Below are positions 35,403-40,641 of a stretch of 40,641 nucleotides of DNA, in pieces (within the stretch, counting starts at the first letter, position 1; each line of letters begins with the position of its first letter). Both the position numbers and the translations under genes were made by a program. Below the pieces are notes generated by a model that saw only the letters and a list, made by a program, of their open reading frames with translations, did no database searches and had not been told where the DNA came from. This DNA is from a virus. The stretch spans positions 1-40,641 of the IMG/VR virus record IMGVR_UViG_3300045253_000041. One strand, written 5' to 3'.

Positions 35403-35819
35403 ATGCAGACTCTAACCTGTCAGGACTGCGGCGGAACTCTCTTGATGAGCGATAGCGAACTCGAAAAGGGTATCGCTAATGGCTCGATTATCGAGGGTGA
35501 ATATACAATGCAACAGCAGGTAGGTTCCGGCGCGTATGACACGCGAGACATTTACGTTAAGGCGCTACTGCATATCTGTAAGTCCTGCCAAAAGAAACAC
35601 CGGACGCTGCATAAGAACGCGCCGAACGTCAAGGCCGCCGAGCTGACCTCGGAACAGGAAAGCGCAGAGATTCAGAAACTACTTAACCACGTTCGCAATT
35701 TTTTCCCCGAATGGACGCTCGAAATGTGCGCCCGCGAGGCGGTCGAGAGATATAACGACGTGTCGAAAATCAAGGATGCGGGATTTCGCGAATACCTCAT
35801 CCACGCGGACCGGCTGTAA
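35403..35819 (+). CDS. Zinc-ribbon hypothetical protein
   Basis: The 138-residue protein starts at ATG 35403 after GCGGAGGTGCGGCGC. It has CQDCG (residues 6-10) and CKSC (about 60-63), a split zinc ribbon around a beta region, and a C-terminal helical half (EIQKLLNHVRNFFPEWTLEM). The SD is inside a small hairpin. Role unknown. It overlaps the next gene by TAATG. Confidence 0.75.
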   Translation: MQTLTCQDCGGTLLMSDSELEKGIANGSIIEGEYTMQQQVGSGAYDTRDIYVKALLHICKSCQKKHRTLHKNAPNVKAAELTSEQESAEIQKLLNHVRNFFPEWTLEMCAREAVERYNDVSKIKDAGFREYLIHADRL

Positions 35820-36070
35820 TGGCAGACTGCATCATCGCCACCTATATGGATTACGACGAGCATTACGGCTCGGTGATAATCACTCCCGGTAACGTGGCGT
35901 GCGCGTCGTCCGGCTCGCTGCGCCTCCTGGCCGAAGTGTCCGAGGATTCCGCGCGGCGATCAATGGGCGAGGCGTTCGACCCTAAGCTCGTTGATTGGCA
36001 TTGGCTTGGATTACTGGCCGATACGAGTTCGGTTCACGTTCTCGAACTACTCGGGGCGCCAGTTGCTTAA
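35819..36070 (+). CDS. Hypothetical protein
   Basis: The 83-residue protein has an alpha/beta profile (CIIATYMDYDEHYGSVIITP, then LRLLAEVSEDSARRSMGEAF). No family recognised. ATG overlaps the previous stop. It overlaps the HNH start by eight bases. Confidence 0.7.
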   Translation: MADCIIATYMDYDEHYGSVIITPGNVACASSGSLRLLAEVSEDSARRSMGEAFDPKLVDWHWLGLLADTSSVHVLELLGAPVA

Positions 36071-36359
36071 GCCCTGTATTGAGTGTGGCGAGTTGTCACC
36101 TAATGCGCGATGCTCGAAGCACGAACGCAAGCCGGCGACATGGGGCGAGCGTAGGCGATCGGTTGACATGCGGGCCGAATGGGTCGCGCGCTACGGGTTA
36201 ACGTGCCCCGGCGATGGCCTGGCGCACGCTCCGCACTCCGTTAAGAGTATCAACGACTTGACGATAGATCACGTCGTCCCTGTCGCAAACGGCGGTAGGG
36301 CCGGCGCGGTTCGTGTTCTCTGTCGCTCTTTCAACTCCGCGCGAGGAAATCGCGTCTAA
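36063..36359 (+). CDS. HNH endonuclease next to terminase
   Basis: The 98-residue protein starts at TTG 36063. The N-terminal zinc pair is CIECG; the HNH motif follows in LTIDHVVPVANGG and RVLCRSFNSARGNR. The usual second Cys pair of this family (CRSCN) reads CRSFN, so one zinc ligand is lost. HNH proteins at this place assist terminase in DNA cleavage at cos-type ends. Confidence 0.8.
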   Translation: MLKPCIECGELSPNARCSKHERKPATWGERRRSVDMRAEWVARYGLTCPGDGLAHAPHSVKSINDLTIDHVVPVANGGRAGAVRVLCRSFNSARGNRV

Positions 36360-36370
36360 CGAGGTTAGCT

Positions 36371-36826
36371 ATGGCAGGGATGGGACGGCCGCCCAAAGCG
36401 GACGGCCAGCGGCGCAACCGTAGCGCGCTACTCGCGCAGCAAGGAACCGTGCGCCTCCCCGCCGCCGGCCGCCAGGGCGAGCCGCCCGCGTGGCCCCTTG
36501 CGGCCGTTTGGAAAGACGATTCGGAATCGCCCAAGCGTGAGGCTGACATTTGGCGCCGGCTGTGGGCGACTCCACAGGCCGTCGTTTGGGAGTCTCATGG
36601 TTGGTACGACGTGGTAGCTCGTTACGCGCGCCTACTCGTCGTCGTTGAAAATCCCTCGGCGCCGGCCGCGCTATTTGCGGAGGTCCGCCAACTAGAGGAC
36701 CGCCTCGGACTCTCGCCGATGGCGCTACTCCGTCTGCGCTGGATTGTCGTTTCCGACGAGGCGGACGAACAAGGGGGCGAGCTTGCCGAAATCGACATAC
36801 GAGAACGCCTCCGACAGCTCGCCTAA
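36371..36826 (+). CDS. terS: Terminase small subunit
   Basis: The 151-residue protein has a basic start (MAGMGRPPKADGQRRNR), a centre with READIWRRLWATPQAVVWES, a helix pair (WYDVVARYARLLVVVENPSA, ALFAEVRQLEDRLGLSPMAL) and an acidic end, like P27/actinophage TerS proteins. It recognises the packaging site. Start ATG 36371 after ACGAGGTTAGCT. It overlaps TerL. Confidence 0.82.
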   Translation: MAGMGRPPKADGQRRNRSALLAQQGTVRLPAAGRQGEPPAWPLAAVWKDDSESPKREADIWRRLWATPQAVVWESHGWYDVVARYARLLVVVENPSAPAALFAEVRQLEDRLGLSPMALLRLRWIVVSDEADEQGGELAEIDIRERLRQLA

Positions 36827-38405
36827 ATGGAATGGCCGCGTATGGCCCGGCGCTAGCGGTCCTACTCTCGGATTCGCCGTCGCCGAATGGATAGAGAACA
36901 ACTGCGCAATTCCTGACGGCCCGCAACAGGGCGAGCGTTACCGCTTGACGCTCGAAATGTTGCTATTCCTCGTCAGGTATTACGAACTTCGGCGCGACGT
37001 CAAGCCCGACGAGACTAAACCGTCGGCGGCCTTCCGTTATCGCGGCGCCCTACTCATGCGCCCACAGAAATGGGGTAAAGGTCCATTCGCCGCCGCTATC
37101 TGTCTCGCCGAAGCTTTCGGCCCGGTGAACTTTGCCGGATGGGATGCGAAGGGCGAACCGATGGGAACGCCACGGCCGACGCCTTGGATTCAGATTGTCG
37201 CGACCTCCGAGGAACAGACCGACAACACTTGGTTAGCTCTTTCGGAAATGGCGAGCCGTGGCGCCGTCGCACAGATTCCCGGTATCGATCTTGGAATCCA
37301 AGACATTAACTTGCCGGGCGGCGGCAAGATCGAGCCGCGAACCGCAAGCGGTAACGCGCGGCTAGGCGCCCGACTGACGTTCGGCCTATTCGATGAGACA
37401 GGCTTAATGGTCGAGTCTAACGGCGGCGTTCGCCTGGCAACGACCATGAAACGGAACCTTTCCGGTATGGGCGGCCGTTGGTTGGAAACGACCAACTCTT
37501 ACGACCCGTCCGAAAAGTCTATCGCGCAGCGGACGCACGAATCCGCCGCCCCCGATGTATTGATCGACTACCGGCCGGCGCTTCGACAACCTGACTTCGA
37601 TAACGATGCGGATTGTTTAGAGCTGTTGGCTTACGTGTACGGCGACTCTTATTGGGTTGACCGTGAGCGCATCCTCGCGGACGCGCGCGACCCGGCCGTC
37701 TGTCCTTCAATGGCGGACGCGCTACGATTCTTTTTCAACCTGATAACTGTCGGCGTGTCTGACGTAGTGGACCCGCTCGTTTGGGCGACGCTCGCGCGCA
37801 ATGATGATCCTCTTAAGCCCGGCGATATGATCGCGCTCGGTTTTGACGGATCACGGTCGGGCGACTGTACGTCGCTCGTCGCTAGTCGGATCACCGATGG
37901 CCGTTGGTTTCACCTTCGGACTTGGAATCCCGCGCAATACGAGAACGGCCAGATATCACACGCCGAGGTAGACGCAGCGGTTACGGCCGCTTTCGATGCT
38001 TACGACGTACGGTATATCTACGCCGACCCGTACCACTGGCAAACCGATATCGAACAATGGGAAGCGAGATACCCAAAGCGGGTCGTCACCTTCCCGACCA
38101 ACAAAGACACTCGAATAGATGCGGCGATTGTCCGCTTCCTGGCCGCCGTAAAGGACGGCCTAACCCATGACGGCGACCCCACGCTTACGCAGCATATTAA
38201 CGACGCTGCGCTAGCTCGTGGTGCTCGCAAACATTCAAGGCCAGGAGAGGATTTAAGCGTGATTCAGCATTACCTCAAGATCGTGAAAAAGCGGCAGACG
38301 GGCCATATCGACGCGCTTATCGCGGGGATACTGGCCGAGGAAGCGCGCGGCAAGGCGATCGAGGACGGCGCCCTCGTTAATACGATGAGCTGGGGCGCCC
38401 TTTAG
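36783..38405 (+). CDS. terL: Terminase large subunit
   Basis: The 540-residue packaging motor has an N-terminal ATPase: MRPQKWGKGPFAAA as the Walker A region, LTFGLFDETGLM as Walker B (Asp-Glu), then RWLETTNSYDP for coupling. A C-terminal RNase H-like nuclease follows: ALGFDGSRSGDCTSLV with the first Asp, IYADPYHWQTD, and GHIDALIAGILAEE. Start TTG 36783 is chosen for its SD (AAGGGGG, five bases away); TTG 36744 is an alternative. It is followed directly by portal. Confidence 0.93.
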   Translation: MPKSTYENASDSSPKWNGRVWPGASGPTLGFAVAEWIENNCAIPDGPQQGERYRLTLEMLLFLVRYYELRRDVKPDETKPSAAFRYRGALLMRPQKWGKGPFAAAICLAEAFGPVNFAGWDAKGEPMGTPRPTPWIQIVATSEEQTDNTWLALSEMASRGAVAQIPGIDLGIQDINLPGGGKIEPRTASGNARLGARLTFGLFDETGLMVESNGGVRLATTMKRNLSGMGGRWLETTNSYDPSEKSIAQRTHESAAPDVLIDYRPALRQPDFDNDADCLELLAYVYGDSYWVDRERILADARDPAVCPSMADALRFFFNLITVGVSDVVDPLVWATLARNDDPLKPGDMIALGFDGSRSGDCTSLVASRITDGRWFHLRTWNPAQYENGQISHAEVDAAVTAAFDAYDVRYIYADPYHWQTDIEQWEARYPKRVVTFPTNKDTRIDAAIVRFLAAVKDGLTHDGDPTLTQHINDAALARGARKHSRPGEDLSVIQHYLKIVKKRQTGHIDALIAGILAEEARGKAIEDGALVNTMSWGAL

Positions 38406-40085
38406 ATGTTTAAACGCTTTCGCGCGTTCCTGAAATCAATTCCCTTTCCGGGCCGCCCGTCGTTCGGGATGCTTGGATGGAGCGGCCTTCCTGGCGAGCG
38501 CAACTACGCGCGACTCGTCGGCGATGGCAGCGGTAACTCGATCGTTATTGCGTGTATCAACTGGATAGCGCGCACGTTCCCAGAGGCGCCCCCGGTCGTT
38601 TGGGGCATCGACAAGGACGGCGTTAAGACCAACCGCCGCGACCATCCCCTTACGCAGCTCTTAAAGCGTCCGACGGCTAGCCCGGATAATCCCGGCGGAT
38701 TCTACTCGGGCGTTCTGTTGTGGATGGCGACTATCTTTTCATGGGTCATTGACGGTAACGCTTACTGGCTCAAGATTCGTTCCGCGTCGGGGCGCGTCGT
38801 GCAGCTTTGGTACGTGCCGCATTTCATGATGGAGCCGCGTTGGCCCCTCGACGGTTCGGTTTACATCAGCCATTACGACTACATGGTTAACGGGAAAGTT
38901 ACGCCCGTCAAGCCTTCGGAGGTCGTCCATTTCCGTAATGGACTCGACCCTGAGAATCCCCGCAAGGGTCGGAGCGCGATACAAACCGTACTCCGCGAAA
39001 TCTACAGCGACGAGGAAGCTTCGCGCTTCACCGCGTCCCTACTTAAGAACCTCGGAATCCCTGGCGTTATCCTGGCCCCTGACACACAGGCGGCCGGCGC
39101 TGGTCAATTCCGGTTGTCACAGGCGGAAGCCGACGACACTAAGGAAAAGTTTAAGGCGACATTCGGCGGCGACAATCGCGGCGAGCCTCTAATTATGAGC
39201 GGCCCGACAAAGGTTGTTACCTTCGGATTTTCACCGCAACAGCTCGACCTTAGCGCGCTCCGCGACATACCGGAGGAACGCGTTACGGCGGTCCTCGGAA
39301 TCCCGGCGGCAATCGTCGGGCTCGGCGCTGGCCTTACACAGACGGCCGTAGGCGCGAGTATGAAAATCCTTTGGGATCAGGCTTGGCAGTCAAACCTCAT
39401 TCCGACGCAGCGAATCATGGCCGAGGAAATCCAAATCCAACTATTGCCGGAGTTCGAGGACGACCTCACCGCAAATGAGTTCGGGTTCGATCTCAGCGAA
39501 GTTAAGGCACTCCAAGAGGATTTGAACCAACAGGTTACGGCCTGGACTCGCCTACTCTCATCCGGCGCAGCTAAGCGAAAGGAAGTCCGTTCTAAGTTCG
39601 GACTCCCGAGCGGCCCAGAGGATGACGTTTACTTGCCTCAGCCGGGCGTTCGCGGCTCGCTTGAGGAATTGCAATTCATAGACACGGAGCTAGGGAAAAC
39701 CGACCCCTCGCCGGCTACGTCGACGCCGGCGGCCCCGGCTCCGAAGCCTGGCGCAGCTAGCCGACAGGTTCAGCAGCTCGAACAACAGGTACAGGAACTA
39801 CAGCAGCAGCTCGCCGACGCCAAGAAATCACAGGCGGACACCCCGCATTTTAAGGCGCAGGTAGATGAGATTTCGCGACTTATCGCGGACTTGAAAGCTC
39901 AGGGGTCGCGACCGATCCAAGTAACGATAGAGAAAGGCGCAGTTAATACGCCTGTGACTGTCGATGCTCGGACGAGCATAGAGAAAGGCGCGGTTAACGT
40001 TGACCTTCCCGCCGACCTCGATACCGAAGTAGTACGCGACGCAAGCGGAAAGATTCTCGGACAAAAACAACGGAGGGCACACTAA
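38406..40085 (+). CDS. Portal protein (HK97 family) with long C-terminal tail
   Basis: The 559-residue protein has the phage portal fold in residues 1-410: SGNSIVIACINWIARTFPEA, FYSGVLLWMATIFSWVIDGN, LWYVPHFMMEPRW, EVVHFRNGLDPENPRKGRSA, and LGIPAAIVGLGAGL before the long helix. Residues 435-490 are a Pro/Ala linker and a Gln-rich coiled coil (QVQQLEQQVQELQQQLADAK). The last 60 residues contain a doubled IEKGAVN motif in a beta context. The portal forms the dodecameric DNA channel. Confidence 0.93.
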   Translation: MFKRFRAFLKSIPFPGRPSFGMLGWSGLPGERNYARLVGDGSGNSIVIACINWIARTFPEAPPVVWGIDKDGVKTNRRDHPLTQLLKRPTASPDNPGGFYSGVLLWMATIFSWVIDGNAYWLKIRSASGRVVQLWYVPHFMMEPRWPLDGSVYISHYDYMVNGKVTPVKPSEVVHFRNGLDPENPRKGRSAIQTVLREIYSDEEASRFTASLLKNLGIPGVILAPDTQAAGAGQFRLSQAEADDTKEKFKATFGGDNRGEPLIMSGPTKVVTFGFSPQQLDLSALRDIPEERVTAVLGIPAAIVGLGAGLTQTAVGASMKILWDQAWQSNLIPTQRIMAEEIQIQLLPEFEDDLTANEFGFDLSEVKALQEDLNQQVTAWTRLLSSGAAKRKEVRSKFGLPSGPEDDVYLPQPGVRGSLEELQFIDTELGKTDPSPATSTPAAPAPKPGAASRQVQQLEQQVQELQQQLADAKKSQADTPHFKAQVDEISRLIADLKAQGSRPIQVTIEKGAVNTPVTVDARTSIEKGAVNVDLPADLDTEVVRDASGKILGQKQRRAH

Positions 40086-40091
40086 AGTAAA

Positions 40092-40538
40092 ATGAGGGCC
40101 TATTCGGTAACGCTCGATGGTGTGTCGCTCACGGCTGCCATTACTGAGCTAATCACGATTACCGCACATACGAACCGATCCCTAATTCTAACGAGGGCTT
40201 GGGTTTCGCAGCGTTCTAACACTACGAGCGCGCAACAGGCAATCAAGATCGTTCGACAGTCCGCGTCAGGTACGACTGTAAGCGCCCCCGCGCTTAACCC
40301 TCTTGACCCTGACGACGCGGCCGCCGGCTTTACGGCTAAGGGTATGTGTACGGTCCTCGGTACGGATACGACCGTTCAGTATACGGACTCGTTCAACTGG
40401 CAAAACGGGTGGCTGTGGCTTCCCGTACCGGAGGAACGAATAGTAGTCGTCGGCGCGGGTATCATTTCGCTTAAGTTGCCGGTTGCGCCGGCCGCGCTTA
40501 CGATTTCTTGCGGTTTTGACGTTTTAGAAGTCGGATAA
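40092..40538 (+). CDS. Small virion-type protein
   Basis: The 148-residue protein is beta-rich (YSVTLDGVSLTAAITELITI, LILTRAWVSQRSNTTSAQQA, GWLWLPVPEERIVVVGAGII). No membrane segment. It lies between portal and the gene that crosses the contig join. Jelly-roll-type decoration or head-fibre proteins look alike, so a head surface role is inferred. ATG 40092 follows the portal stop by six bases. Confidence 0.72.
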   Translation: MRAYSVTLDGVSLTAAITELITITAHTNRSLILTRAWVSQRSNTTSAQQAIKIVRQSASGTTVSAPALNPLDPDDAAAGFTAKGMCTVLGTDTTVQYTDSFNWQNGWLWLPVPEERIVVVGAGIISLKLPVAPAALTISCGFDVLEVG

Positions 40539-40641
40539 CCAATGTTCCGGCAAGCTGTTTACCGTAAGGTAACGGCCTACGGCGGCGCCGGCACTCCCGG
40601 CATAACGCCGACCGCCGGAGCCTGGCAGCTCGTCGGGCTTA
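40515..40641. repeat. Terminal direct repeat, right copy
   Basis: Identical to bases 1-127 and contains the first 100 bases of the gene at 28-699. See the left copy; the true circle is 40,514 bp. Confidence 0.93.

Noticed and set aside
35083-35415. 110-residue + strand ORF across the structured region
   Set aside because: Composition is irregular, there is no SD for its ATG, no domain look, and dense perfect inverted repeats explain the sequence better. Kept as an alternative only.
36369-36926. 185-residue reverse-strand ORF
   Set aside because: Shadow of the terminase small subunit frame, Arg/Pro-rich, without SD.

Overview
This window is the complete genome of a temperate siphovirus-like phage, most likely infecting a high-GC Gram-positive (actinobacterial) host. 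The host guess rests on a GC content that looks close to 60 % by eye, many GTG and TTG starts, the mix of gene families, and several promoters placed so close to start codons that leaderless mRNAs are expected. The species cannot be told from the sequence. The first 127 bases recur exactly as the last 127 bases, so the unit is a circle of 40,514 bp, cut by the assembler between the last head gene (40092-40538) and the gene at 28. No tRNA, rRNA, CRISPR array or insertion sequence was seen. || Layout on the circle. (1) Packaging and head: HNH nuclease, small and large terminase and portal (36063-40085), two small virion-type proteins (40092-40538 and 28-699), prohead protease, major capsid protein, a strong terminator and decoration-type proteins (708-4190). 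(2) Connector and tail: adaptor, terminator, two related tail-tube proteins, an HK97 gp10-like protein, a 555-residue tape measure, distal tail protein, a baseplate-type protein and a large tail-associated protein (4343-12669). (3) A reverse-strand secreted protein with its own promoter (12659-12943), then holin-like proteins, a dNTP diphosphohydrolase of the DUF5664/MazZ type, a metallophosphoesterase and a chimeric lysin-like protein with a collagen-like tail (13082-16396). (4) A small-gene operon ending in a SprT-like metalloprotease (16468-18543). (5) The reverse-strand lysogeny module: small basic protein, excisionase-like protein, large serine integrase, membrane protein and XRE repressor (18600-21880). 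(6) The rightward early and replication operon: SSB-like protein, cytosine methyltransferase split by a frameshift, PD-(D/E)XK nuclease, endonuclease VII, HD phosphohydrolase and a PrimPol-helicase, followed by an iteron array that looks like the replication origin (22053-30650). (7) Small genes, a Holliday-junction-resolvase-like nuclease, a region-4-like HTH regulator, and a roughly 300-base gene-poor stretch rich in perfect inverted repeats (30803-36070). || How it fits together. One 17-bp operator, an imperfect palindrome of TACCGCA and TGCGGTA, overlaps the -10 region of nearly every recognisable promoter. It occurs at the early promoter, the small-gene operon, the lysogeny divergence point, the replication region and the lone reverse-strand gene in the late region. 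This suggests one phage-wide regulon, probably read by the XRE repressor at 21500-21880 or by a second phage factor. Genes are packed with ATGA, TTGA, GTGA and TAATG stop-start overlaps, so translational coupling is the rule. || The most novel-looking items are the operator-promoter family with leaderless starts, the structured-RNA candidate at about 35085-35395, the iteron origin behind the PrimPol gene, the frameshifted methyltransferase with two simple repeats, and the reverse-strand secreted protein inside the late operon.
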